DNA from: Rhabdophis nuchalis
Taxonomy: Eukaryota > Chordata > Lepidosauria > Squamata > Natricidae
Assembly: GCA_039707465.1 (NCBI GenBank)
Contig: CM077643.1
Location: 333,828,419-333,892,418 of the forward strand
Length of the DNA stretch: 64,000 nt
Reading direction: 5' to 3'
In this document: positions 1 to 56,749 of the stretch, one piece after another
Layout of the letters: the number at the start of each line of letters is the position of its first letter
Position numbering within the stretch: the stretch's first letter is position 1
Translations under genes and position numbers: made by a program
The notes under the pieces: model-generated
Seen by the model: only the letters and a program-made list of their open reading frames with translations
Database searches by the model: none
What the model was told of the DNA's origin: nothing

Positions 1-540
1 ACAATCTCAATCCATTATTGGAAGCTGGCTCTCCAGTTTCCTCAAGATGACCCTGAGGACAGCACCAGAGTCCAACAGTGTTAACTGTGAGCCATCTACA
101 AATGGCACTAGCATCCAGTGGAGCGTGGATTGTGCCAATGGCTGCAACTGTTGCCTGCAGGCGAATGGCGCCAAATTCTCAATTGCAATAGTTGTTCACA
201 GACCTTTCAGGCTTGCTGTGACTGCTAAGTGATTTGCCAGCAACCAGCAGAAAAATCAAGCAGTCCCTTTACTGAGATTGTGAGAGACCAATTTGGAATG
301 AAGAAGTGGAGATGAGCCATGAGGCACAAATGAGGGCCAATGAGCAGTCCCAAAGAAAAAGGCTAAGCGCCACAAAAAAGCCAGACGAAGCCCCACAATC
401 TAGCAAGTTCCACTGTGACTAAGAAAAAAGAGGAGCAAATGTAAGTACATTACAAAAACAAATGCTGTGAGAAGAAGTCTTGTGGCAAGAAGTGGATGAC
501 CAAAGGCTCTAATTAAATGATGATATCCAGATATCCATCC
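1..540. other. Unassigned sequence, weak coding-like remnants
   Basis: Plus-strand frames hold Lys/Arg-rich pieces (for example around 350-390) broken by stops. It could be an old processed pseudogene, but I cannot name a parent. I found no HEATR5B exon here. Confidence 0.25.
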
Positions 541-589
541 TTTATATTGGAACAGAACCTTTATCAATGTAAGCATTTATGGAAGGATA

Positions 590-1165
590 CAGGGTGATGA
601 AATGAAATGTCACAATAAATTTAAGCTAAACTTAGTTAAACTTTGAGTATTATGTATAAGACAAAACAATAATAGTTATAGTCAAATAAATGATTAATAA
701 TGATAATCATTTATATATACTAGATTGACAATATGGAATTTGATACAAGCTGTACCATGGAGATGATGCGGAAAAGCCATTTTTTTTATAAACGATAAAC
801 AATTCTATATAGAATAGAATATAAAGATGTAATACCATTGGATGAGTCCAGCATGATGTAATGAAATGCCATAATAGAAACTTACTTTAAATTTAGTATG
901 CTTCACATAAAAAGGATGTAATAATAGCTATATTCAATGAATGTTTAATAATCATAATAATTGTATACATATATGTTAGATTGATGATATGAGCAATGGA
1001 ATGTGCTGAAATGTGTAAGCTGACATATCATATTAGAGAAACGATTATTTCTTCATTAAATGAAGAAATAATAGTGACAGTCAAACAAATGAAGTACTAT
1101 AATAATAATGTACACAAATATATTTGATTGACAATATGTGGCTTTATATAAAATTTAAGGGATGT
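590..1165. repeat. Diverged tandem repeat, about 250-base unit
   Basis: Blocks beginning gatgaaatg / gatgtaatgaaatg and later ...gattgacaatatg recur near 590-760, 840-1000 and 1060-1150. They share a-t-rich spacers with taatagt-ta-agtcaa and ttaataat-ata motifs. About two and a half decayed copies. Confidence 0.6.
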
Positions 1166-1539
1166 CTATGGAAAGGATGCACAAAAACCTTGTAACCAAT
1201 CGACACACTGAATGGAAGATGTTTTTTATGTTACATGTTTTGTTTGTTCATATCTGTTTAAAAAATAAAAATATTTTAAAAAATAAATATATAAATGTAA
1301 GCATTTTTGGATGGCTGCTAATACATCTGGGCATATTAGTGATATAACACAAATATCTGTAGCTTATATAAAGACAGAATTCATGGAATGGCTGCTTCCA
1401 GTATATCATAATGATTGTCTAATTATCAGAAACGTTGAACTATTGGTATCACTTACGTTTACCAAATTGCTTCATGCATGAGGACTTGAAGATTAAGGCA
1501 TGACTAAAATGAATTTCAAAGGGTTCTGAATGCAATTTA

Positions 1540-39046
<37,507 letters not shown>

Positions 39047-39632
39047 CTGTTATATAAATAAATAGAAACACAAAAGCCAGTAAATTTAAAATATCCCACC
39101 TGAAACAGTCTTAAAATGCACTTGAATTAGTTTAATTATTATTTTTATAAAACATCTTTTATTAATTCAGTCACCTATATATCTGCTACAAGGAACACGT
39201 TTTTTAAAATCTCCATCAAAGAGTGCGGATAAACAAAGATAATGTAACTGACATGTGTGTATGAACTCATGTGTGCTGGTGTACACATATATGGTAACCA
39301 AATTATTGTATAAATATTTGTATAAATAATTTGGTTGCCATATAAAACTTATTAAATCAATTAAAATATTAGAAATATTTGATTAAATTTTGGTACTGTT
39401 CGACTCCAAAATGATTTTGAGGATGTTTGTACGATTTACAACCAAGTGAAAACTTGATTAAGGTTTTTGTGGCTTAGATGTGTGTGAATTCATTCCATTT
39501 AGCTCATTCACGATTTCTTGTATTGTGCAATCCTTGCCCCAAAGGGAATAATTCAATAACTGCATCAAATATGCACTCTAATTGCAACTAATTGTTTAAG
39601 GCATAAGAATATGGACAGAAATGTAAAATCTA

Positions 39633-39916
39633 CTGTATTTTTCGGACTATAAGATGCACTGGACTATAAGATGCACCTAGATTTTGAAGAGGAAAATATG
39701 GCCACCCGAACCCCCCACATGTCTCATTTTTGCTCTCCCAGCCCCCAGGAGTTCTCTTCAGGCCTCCCAAAACCTTCATGGGTCCATTTTTGGCGAAAAT
39801 GGGCCAGGGGGGGGGGGGCTCCAGGAGGCCATAAACAGAGCCATATTTGGTCTATAAGATGCACTGATATTTCCACCCATTTTGTGGGGGGGCATCTTAT
39901 AGGCCAAAAAATACAG
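39633..39916. mobile_element. TA-flanked MITE, family B
   Basis: Ends CTGTATTTTTCGGACTATAA and ...TTATAGGCCAAAAAATACAG, with TA on both sides. It has an internal repeat of ctataagatgcac and a G-run at 39809-39820. No transposase; Tc1/mariner-like by its duplication. Confidence 0.85.
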
Positions 39917-40888
39917 TAATTTGAAGTGTTTTCACTTATCTATGAATTTTAGAAATCTGTACCATTTTATTTAATTACAAAAATGCATATTGTTTAAAGA
40001 TTCAGATCCTACAAATGAGAATATTCTTTAAAAATAATATACTCTCAAATATTACAATTTCAAGTGTAAACTAACAAGAAAAAAATCAATGTTAAATAAA
40101 AACAAAAAAAACAATATTCTAACAAGTAAGTATATCTTAAAGAAAGAACTCCTTTATTACATGCAAATTTGATGTAGAATATTTTTTAAGGTTTAATAGG
40201 CAAATGAGAATAGAGGTACTCATGGTTGAATCATAAAATATGCTTTGATTGCCAGGGTTCAGCCCCTTAATGTATTATTTAGGCAAAGAATAACTTTCCT
40301 TTGAATCTATAACGTCTGTTCAGACAACCTTTTAATTTAAAACTTGGCACTGATTTAAAACTTTGCCCTGAAAGCTGTAAATTCAGATATAATTATTTTA
40401 TTTTATCCTATTTATACTGCCCAGTCTCACCTTAGAGAGGAGATGGATGGCATAAAAATTTAATAAGTATACATACAGCCAGCCATGCCATCTCACAAAA
40501 TGTGACTCTGAGAAGCATACAATAAAGAGGTCCAGGTAATTTGCTTCATCTAGAGTCTTCTGAAACTATTGCACAGCCAGCTTGTCAATACCAATGATAA
40601 GAGCTGGGATTTTCTCTGGCTTTTTATTGGCAGTAGAGGCACCTCACAAACCCAGGTTTGATGTTACATAATGTGTAAAATAGTTCCCATATTGGAGTCC
40701 CTTTACCCCACATAGTGGCTGGGCTGGTATGACATACCAAACAGCCAGATGCCATTCTATCTAGCCACACAACAGTTTATGGTTCAGTGCATCATGCACA
40801 CCCAGAAAAAAATGCAGCCATGATGTATAGATGGGTAAGCATATTATGCAAACATGGCTTATTACAAAAGGGGCGCAACTGTGTAAGA

Positions 40889-41293
40889 CAGGTATTCCTC
40901 GACTTACGAACACAATTGAGCCCAAAATTTATGTAGCTAAGTGAGAAACTGGTTAAATGAATGTTGTCCTGCAAAAATTAATTTTTATGCCTTTTCTTGC
41001 CACATTTGTTAAATGAGTCACTGCAATTGTCAAATTAGTAATACCGCTGTTAAGTCAATCTGGGTTACCCACTGACTTTGTTTGTCAGAAGGTCACAAAA
41101 GGTGATCCCATGACCCAGGGGACACTGCAACTTGTGGCCAATATGAACCAGCTGCCAAGCATCCGAAAATAAATCAGGTGACCATGGGGATGCTGCAATG
41201 GTAAGTGTGAAAAATGGCCATGAGTCACATTTTTTCAGTGCCATTGTAACTTCGAATGGTCACTAAACCAAATTGTAAGTCGAGATCTATCTG
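40889..41293. mobile_element. TA-flanked MITE, family A copy 3
   Basis: Starts CAGGTATTCCTCGACTTACG, ends TAAGTCGAGATCTATCTG. It lies just outside the CpG promoter, in HEATR5B intron between the untranslated and first coding exon. Confidence 0.8.
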
Positions 41294-41798
41294 TATTAGA
41301 TCCTTTGCATCCAAGGGTCACCTGCTCTGTACTGACAAAACCTGAAGGGCGGTAAGGAGACACACAGGAAACCTGCGCCTCTTTTCTGCCATCTAGCGGT
41401 CTCCGGAGCTTTGCAACCCAGATCGGAGACTATTCCGTGACGGCGGTCCAAAGTGTAATTATTGGAAAGGGACCTTTAAGGGGCCGCTGTCAGTTAGACA
41501 GGGCAAGTCCGAGCTTCCCGGGCCATTGTCACACCTGCCATCCATCCATCCATCTATCTTCCCATCCATCCAGGGAAAAGCCAGCCACAGGGACGACGGA
41601 TGGCACCCCGGCGAGCGGTGCCACAATGGGAAGCCCGAGGTGGAGCTACTCCCACCCGGAGAAGCTGCCATCGTCTTGCGCTCCCGCTTCCTTGTTGCGG
41701 TCTTTTCAGCCCTACCACCCCTTTCCCCACCGAGCTCTTCCCCACCGAGTGCGAACCCCGCGCCTCCCTGCCCAACCTTTCCCCCCTGATCGTCCCAC

Positions 41799-41935
41799 CT
41801 GAGGCAGCGGCGGCCACCGACTCAGCGGAGCCCCGAAGGTCGCCGAAGCTTACGCCCCGATCCGGCCCTTCCCCACGACCAGCTGAAGCAGCGCCGGCTC
41901 CTGCGCATGCGCTCTCGAGACCCAGGAAGTGAGGG
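41799..41935 (-). other. HEATR5B: Likely untranslated first exon of HEATR5B
   Basis: On the minus strand a consensus donor CAG|GTGGGA ends at 41799 inside the GC-rich block. The upstream limit is a guess from the promoter position. No ATG-led frame joins to exon 2, in keeping with an all-UTR exon. Transcript data would be needed to fix the ends. Confidence 0.45.
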
Positions 41936-41955
41936 CACTACCGAGGCGCATGCGC
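41903..41955. promoter_or_regulatory. Paired NRF1-type palindromes
   Basis: Two identical GCGCATGCGC sites, centres 43 bases apart, lie between the likely start sites of the two genes. The sequence match is exact; NRF1 binding is inferred. Confidence 0.75.
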
Positions 41956-41959
41956 AACG

Positions 41960-42018
41960 GCGCAGAGGGTTAGGAATTGGGGAATGAAGAATTTCGGCGC
42001 GCTGCGTTTTTGTTATCG
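41960..42018 (+). other. GPATCH11: Likely untranslated first exon of GPATCH11
   Basis: A strong donor, ATCG|GTAAGG at 42018/42019, follows the promoter. The next acceptor (tatttttatag, 42418) leads into the exon with the start codon. The 5' limit is not visible. Confidence 0.5.
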
Positions 42019-42453
42019 GTAAGGAATAGCACCAAGAGGAGAAAATGTTGAGTATTGCTGCCGGGGGTTGTGTGATGGTTAGATCAGTCCTAGATCCCAT
42101 CAGTCATACCATAGAAATCTAGATGGGTAAGTTGAATTAAGTAAAGTAACCTAACCCAGTGAGCTTCCACGGATGAGTATGACCTGAATTTGGAGTTTAC
42201 AGAGCAAAAGACCAACATCCTTATCATTGCCCTGCTTTAGCTTTCTCCTGTGCTGCTGCTGATGCTCTGGCTAGCTAAGAAATCAGGGTTTTGGTGAACA
42301 ATCATACACAAAAATCAAATTTGGGGTTTGTTTACCTTGCATCATAAGTATGGAATTTTCCTCTAGAAAGAAAGGTGTGTTTGATGCTTTTTAAAATAAT
42401 TATGAACTATTTTTATAGGTAGCACGGTTGGAGGTGGAAAATTGATATGAATC

Positions 42454-51434
<8,981 letters not shown>

Positions 51435-52507
51435 ATCCATAAAAATTTAAAACAATAGCAACATTCTGTAAATTCAATGAAGAGCAGAGCTGTGAACTGT
51501 TGTTCTATATTTTTCATTGAGCAAAATTGTTGTTTGTCAATGCTCTATTTTTGGGTATAAAATGGGTGTGTGTGTTTTTTGCTCTTTTTAAAAGTTCTTT
51601 GGAATAGGAACTAATTTGTTATTTTTCCAAGTTATTTATTATTATTTTTAAATCCTATGTTTACTTCTGAAAAACAAAATTAAAATCTAACACAATAGAC
51701 TAGATGTTGCAGATTGGATAATTTTTTTTTATATTTTTTTTTATTTTTTATTTATTTTTTTTTTTAAATTTATAAATGCTTTGATTTCAACAAAGTAAAA
51801 ATTTCAAGAAACCCTAAAACAATAATGAATTTAGCTGTTCAAAGAGCATTTTGTTTAGGTTCAGAATTAAACTTTGAACATAGGATTTGATGAGGGGCTC
51901 ATGGAAAATAATCCGTTCTTCAACACACACAAACCTTGCTTCCTGCTTTTCTTCTCTTTATTAAGTTTCTTAGGGTTTTTAAACCCAGATATTAGGCAAC
52001 ATTGAGTTAATGCATAGACATGCAGCTGTGATTTGGTTTATGCACCACCATTGCTGGGTTAATCATTAATTTGAGTTTATTTTTAAGCTTCTGGCAATCT
52101 GTGTGAATAACATTTTTACAAACTCTTCCTGACCAAAAGTAGGAATAACCTGGCTGACAGCATAATGCTATCTTCAGACTTAGCCCTGGAGTTTCCTCTG
52201 TATCAATCAACATGTCCCAGGTTGTGGTTAAGCCATTTATCTTATTTTTTTAATGGTCTTTTCCAGATATTCTTCAAGAGTTTTATCCCAAGTTGTAGAG
52301 AACAAAATGATCTTTAGCAGCCAGCAAAACAAGTACTCAAGCTTTAACTAGTTCCTATTGTTTAATATGGCTACAAATTTACATTGGAATTCTTCCAAGT
52401 TGCTAGCTTCCCAACCAAGAGATTTTTGTAAAAGGGGATGGAAAATCTGAGATTCAGGAGACTACCAGAAATAATTGTACAGTTTCATCTGTTAAATATT
52501 TATTATA
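51435..52507. other. GPATCH11 3'UTR and downstream
   Basis: Contains the GPATCH11 3'UTR of unknown length, with AATAAA at 51430 and ATTAAA near 51680, and a T-rich stretch at 51722-51765. The remainder is intergenic AT-rich DNA without clear features. Confidence 0.6.
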
Positions 52508-52739
52508 GTCTAGCTCAGTGGTGGGCAAACTCATTAGTCAAGAGAGCCAAATATCAACAGTACGACGATTTAAATTTCTTTTGAGAGCCAAAAGAAGGTG
52601 TGGCCTGTTTTGTGGGCGTGGCTCAGCGGTCATGTGACTGGGTGGGTGTGGCCAACTTGGAAAATGTGGTGAAACTCACTTAACAACGATCTTGCTTAGC
52701 AACCAAAATTGTGGGTTCAATTGTGGTCATAAGTTCTTT

Positions 52740-52786
52740 ATTTCTCTCTCTCCCACTTCCTTTTTTCTTTCTTTCTCCTTTTTCTT

Positions 52787-52823
<37 letters not shown>

Positions 52824-53020
52824 CTCTTTCTGTATCTGTCTCTCTCCTCCCTCCACCCATCTCTGTCACTGTGTGTGTCTGTCTCTCACTCTCACTCTGT
52901 CTCTTGTCTGTCTGTCTGTCCCTCCCTCCCTCCCTCTCTCTGTCTCTCCCTGTCTGTGTGTGTCACTCTCTCTGATTCCCTCCCGCCCTCCGTCTGTCTG
53001 TCTCTCCCTCTTTCGCATGC
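52740..53020. repeat. TC/TCTG-rich simple repeat
   Basis: Pyrimidine-rich tract (tctctctc, tgtctgtctg, ccctccctcc). It gives false open frames on both strands. Confidence 0.95.
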
Positions 53021-53278
53021 CGGCCTTTCCGCTGCTGGGGGGGGAGGAAAGAGGAGAGAGGGAGATGGAGAGAGGCACAGAGAGAATGACAGAGGGAGGG
53101 ATTGAATCGGAGACAGACAGTGGGAAAGAGTAAGGTGACCAGATTTTAAAATTGGCAAAGCGGGACACCATTGACGGAGAGGGGGACTGGCGGGGGGGGG
53201 GGGGGGGACAACTTTTTTTTTTTTTTTTTGCTTATTTTTCTCCCCTTCCCCGAGCGGGGAACGAGGCTCCGGCGTTAC

Positions 53279-53293
53279 CTTTCTCTTCGGCAT
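53279..53293 (-). other. Possible captured HMGN-like first coding exon
   Basis: On the minus strand an ATG opens MPKRK and is followed at once by a splice donor (AAG|GTAACG). HMGN genes start with MPKRK and, to my recollection, have their first intron right there. It lies in CpG-dense DNA inside the hAT element, as a captured 5' end would. Only 15 coding bases, so chance cannot be excluded. Confidence 0.3.
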
Positions 53294-55588
53294 GGTGTTC
53301 CCTCTTGCAGGCAGCTGAAAGCCCAAGTGAAGAAGCAGCAGCAGCAGCCCCACGGGTTATGCTCATTGCTGTACTAGCAGCCCCGGATCGCTCTTGGTAG
53401 CCTTTGGGAAACTGCCCACCAGAGCTGGCAATCACCAGAGCTGGCAGGGCAGCCTTGCTGCTGGCTTGACCACCTCCCCGGGCGACAGCTGAAGGAAGGG
53501 TGGCCTCCGCCTGGCAACGCCACTCAGCACCGTTTGGTAGGGGGGGTTTTGTCCCTGGGTTTGCCGCCCGAGTGAAGTTGGCTCGTGTCCGCTGTGGTTA
53601 TTAGTAACTTCAATGTTTTATTTTTGAGGCGGACAATTCTCTTAATTTTTTTCTTTCTTTGCAAAGAGTAGTTTTGGCTCACTGAGGATTCTTTTCAGTT
53701 ATTGTAAAACGACTGGTTCAGACAATGTTTCCTGCCCTCCTGCCTTTTCCCTTTTCCCAACGGTTCCCCCGAAAGAAACTGGAAGCCTCACTTGTTACTC
53801 TTTTTTTTCCCCCTTTGGTGGGGGGGGTTGAAATTTGCGTGTTTTCCAGTTGCTCAGGAAGAAAAAGGGAAGGGGGGAGTGAGAAAGATGCACCGTGGAA
53901 GGCGAGCAGCAGTCCCCTTGACCGCCGTGACCCGCAAGGCATCTCGCTGAGGGGGCGGAGGGCCAGCAGCAGGAGCTATGCTTGCTTCGCCAAAGAGGAC
54001 AGCGGGCGAGAGAGGAGCAGCAGCGGGTGCTCCCCTAGGAACTAGTGCCGGCTGGGGAGGCTATGGATGCCTCCTCCCGCAGCGGGCAGGTGGGGCGAGC
54101 ACCCGAGGCTACGGCCACCTTAAGCGCCGCCAAAGCTGTCCAGGGGCCACGCGCCCATTTCCCTCCCAGCCCCGCCTGGCGGGCAGCCCCAGAACATGTG
54201 CCGTGGTGGCCATCGGAGGGAGCCAGTGGAGACGCGCCCGGCTGCCCTGCCCGACGCCCCTGCCAGGTGACCTTCGGGCGGCGGGAGCCGCGCGTTGCAG
54301 GGCTCAGGGGCAGCAGCAGCAGCAGCAGCAGTCGCCTATGGCGCAGACGGAGTCTGCCCGGTGGAGGAAGAGCCACACTCCAGGGGCCAAAGAGCCGCTT
54401 GTGGCTCGCGAGCCATTTGCCGACCACTGGTCTAGCTCATCCTTTCTCCATTTTTTTACTTTCCAGATCTTAGGAAACCCCTGCATAAAAACTCCCATGG
54501 TTTAGTAAAACCATGCCTTTATTATATCTACAGGTCACAAAATTATTGGCATGTTCATAAGATATACATATAATAACCCATTAATAATTGTCAATGTTTT
54601 TGAGCCGAGAATAATTTTTGTGGATCTTCTTATTTTGATGAACATATTAGCCTTTCCTTTTGGTTTGATTCCTCCTCCATCTTATAGGATATTGTCTCTA
54701 ATGTAAGTCAGTAGATGCAGGTAGAAAAAACTTCAAATTTTCCTTTTAAAAAAATCCTTGATTTCTTCTTTACCTTATCCAAGTATAGGCCTAAAAGTCT
54801 GTGTTTTTTTAAAACTAATGTTTTAGCATACCTCCACCCTTTTCTTAAAAATAAAACTGATAGCTTATCTTGCTTAAAATTAATATTTCGTTTGCTTTCA
54901 TACTTGTAAAAACATAATTTCTATTTTTTTTTAAAAAACAAGCTTGAAACAAAATTTTTTAAAAATTTTATTTTTGGGGGTTAACCAATCTGTCAAAGAT
55001 CCTTTAACCAACCTCTTGCAGAATCTGCAGTTGAGTTCAGAAATGTTGCTCTAGCTTTTTCTTTTTCCAAAAAATTTGCAAACGCTAGATAAATTACACA
55101 ATTTATACTGGACAGAAAACAATACTGAAAAACTGAATTCAGGAGATATATTGTTCATTTTTAACATTTTTTGATATTGTAGAAATGAGAAGACGAAGCA
55201 ATATATGCTCTAGATTACATATGGAAGGATTGAGACAGTTGTATATCTGGATTCCATTAAAGTTTGTTCCCTTTTATAAATGTCCTACTTCATTTTATCA
55301 TTATTATAGATATTTTTTTCAACCTTTGACTGTATCCTCACTGTTGTGTTTTATATTGGTTTGGTCAATTGATTAATACATTAAATGATTTAGAACATGG
55401 ATGCCCATCTTTTGGCTTCCCTGGGACTATACTGAGTGAAGAGAAATTGTCATGGTCTGCATATAAAAATATAATCATTGTATATAAATAGCAAAAGTCC
55501 TTTTTTAATATATTTTTTATTATCTTGTGGGACTACAGTACCAACTACCTGGGTCTACATGCACCTGTATGTTGGATGTACCTGTTTA

Positions 55589-55811
55589 ACAGCAATAGCA
55601 CTTAGACTTATATACCACTTCACAGTGGTTTTAAAGCCCTCTCTAAATGGTTTACAGTCGGCATATTGCCCCCAACAATCTGGGTCCTCATTTTACCCAC
55701 CTCTAAAGGTTGGAAGGCTGAGTCAACCTTGAGCTCGTGAGAATCTGCAACTGGCAGTCAGCAGAATTAGTCTGCAATATTGCAGACTAACCACTGTGCC
55801 ACCGCAGCTCT
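55589..55811 (-). mobile_element. tRNA-derived SINE (Sauria type), full length
   Basis: Reverse strand: head gagctgcggtggcacagtgg, body ctcaaggttgactcagcctt, tail gtgctattgctg. Downstream of the EIF2AK2 stop; it could lie in its 3'UTR or beyond. Confidence 0.88.
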
Positions 55812-56641
55812 TAAACTATCAAAAACACAAATAAATGCAAGATAGCATATTAGGTTGTATTCTATAAATCTGCTTTAGAAACAACATAATTATAAGCACT
55901 GTTACATGCATTACTCTTATAATGCTGGCGTTCTTGATTTTAAGGTAAATGAAAGCTAAGTGTAATTAAATGCATTCTTGTACTTCCAAAACAGAAGCCC
56001 AAGTATGCATTGCAAGTTAAAAGGTTTTGTGGATTTACATCTACAGTTCTTCAAAAGAAACCAAACTATATCATCTATAACCTTGTTATAAATCAGTACT
56101 GTAGTATCTATTTGAAGTTCTAATAGCATTCATTTGCAAAGATTCAAAAAAAAATCTGAAAGGAAGTAAATTCTCTGTCATAAAACTGTAGATTAAGCAC
56201 GTAGTACTATTTTTCACAAAGCAAAATATAGCAACTAACACTTGATTAAGAGTAGTTCCATGAGTTAGAAGAATAGTATTAACTTCCCTAGGCAATATTA
56301 AACTTAACAGTATATTGGAAACATTGGAATGGCACATTAAAACTCTTTGTAAAAAAATAATAATCCAGATACATCACATTGCCATTATGTGCTTACACAC
56401 AGGATGAGATCTTGCAAAGTTCACAAAAGGCACTCTTTCCATTTCCATTAGATCTTCCCATTCCACTGAAGTTCTTTGCATTCTTTGACTTCTCAGGAGA
56501 TGCCAAATACAGCAAGGCATAAGGAGCAAACCCAATCCTTCACATTTAAATGGGTCTCACAATCTTTGTATTCACACTGATTTCAGGCATCAGGAAAAGC
56601 AAAAGAAACATGAACCAAAAACCCGTGCTTTGACAAATTCA

Positions 56642-56749
56642 CTAATAAGTGTGTAGTCCATGAAGCTGGCCTTGTAGGATTTTCAAAATAGCAGCTGCTG
56701 ATGGCCTTTGAGTTGGCTCTTTGGAAAGCAGTTTCTTAATTAGAGACGT
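56642..56749 (-). CDS. EIF2AK2: EIF2AK2 last coding exon
   Basis: Encodes TSLIKKLLSKEPTQRPSAAA and ILKILQGQLHGLHTY, then TAG at 56644-56642. It contains the RPS motif of kinase subdomain XI. Acceptor ...cttaacag. Confidence 0.93.
   Translation of the reverse strand, partial: TSLIKKLLSKEPTQRPSAAAILKILQGQLHGLHTY

Larger units (their letters stand above)
41340..42020. promoter_or_regulatory. CpG-rich bidirectional promoter HEATR5B/GPATCH11
   Basis: This block is much richer in C, G and CpG than the AT-rich sequence on either side. It separates two genes that run away from each other. It holds two copies of the palindrome GCGCATGCGC (41903-41912 and 41946-41955), the consensus for NRF1, and no clear TATA box. 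This is typical of a housekeeping divergent promoter. Antisense open frames here are by-products of the high GC content. Confidence 0.85.
52516..54429. mobile_element. Non-autonomous hAT element with GC-rich cargo, 1.9 kb
   Basis: Ends CAGTGGTGGGCAAAC and its inverse TTTGCCGACCACTG. Flanked by perfect 8-bp duplications GTCTAGCT (52508-52515 and 54430-54437). The interior has a family A MITE-like fragment (52667-52735), long TC/TCTG-rich simple repeats (52740-53020), homopolymer G and T runs (53187-53230), GC-rich CpG-dense sequence (53230-54420) and a CAG run at 54309-54332. No transposase is readable; long frames here are products of low complexity. It lies between the convergent GPATCH11 and EIF2AK2 3' ends. 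Confidence 0.88.

Noticed and set aside
41437..42100. Open frames in both directions across the promoter
   Set aside because: CpG island effect; gene starts are explained by splicing into downstream exons.
52692..53353. Open frames of 100-150 codons on both strands
   Set aside because: Made of TC/TCTG simple repeats (long Ser/Leu runs), so not genes.
53718..54505. Frames of 106-175 codons in the GC-rich part of the hAT element
   Set aside because: CpG-rich DNA has few stops; several overlapping frames are open on both strands and none shows a domain.
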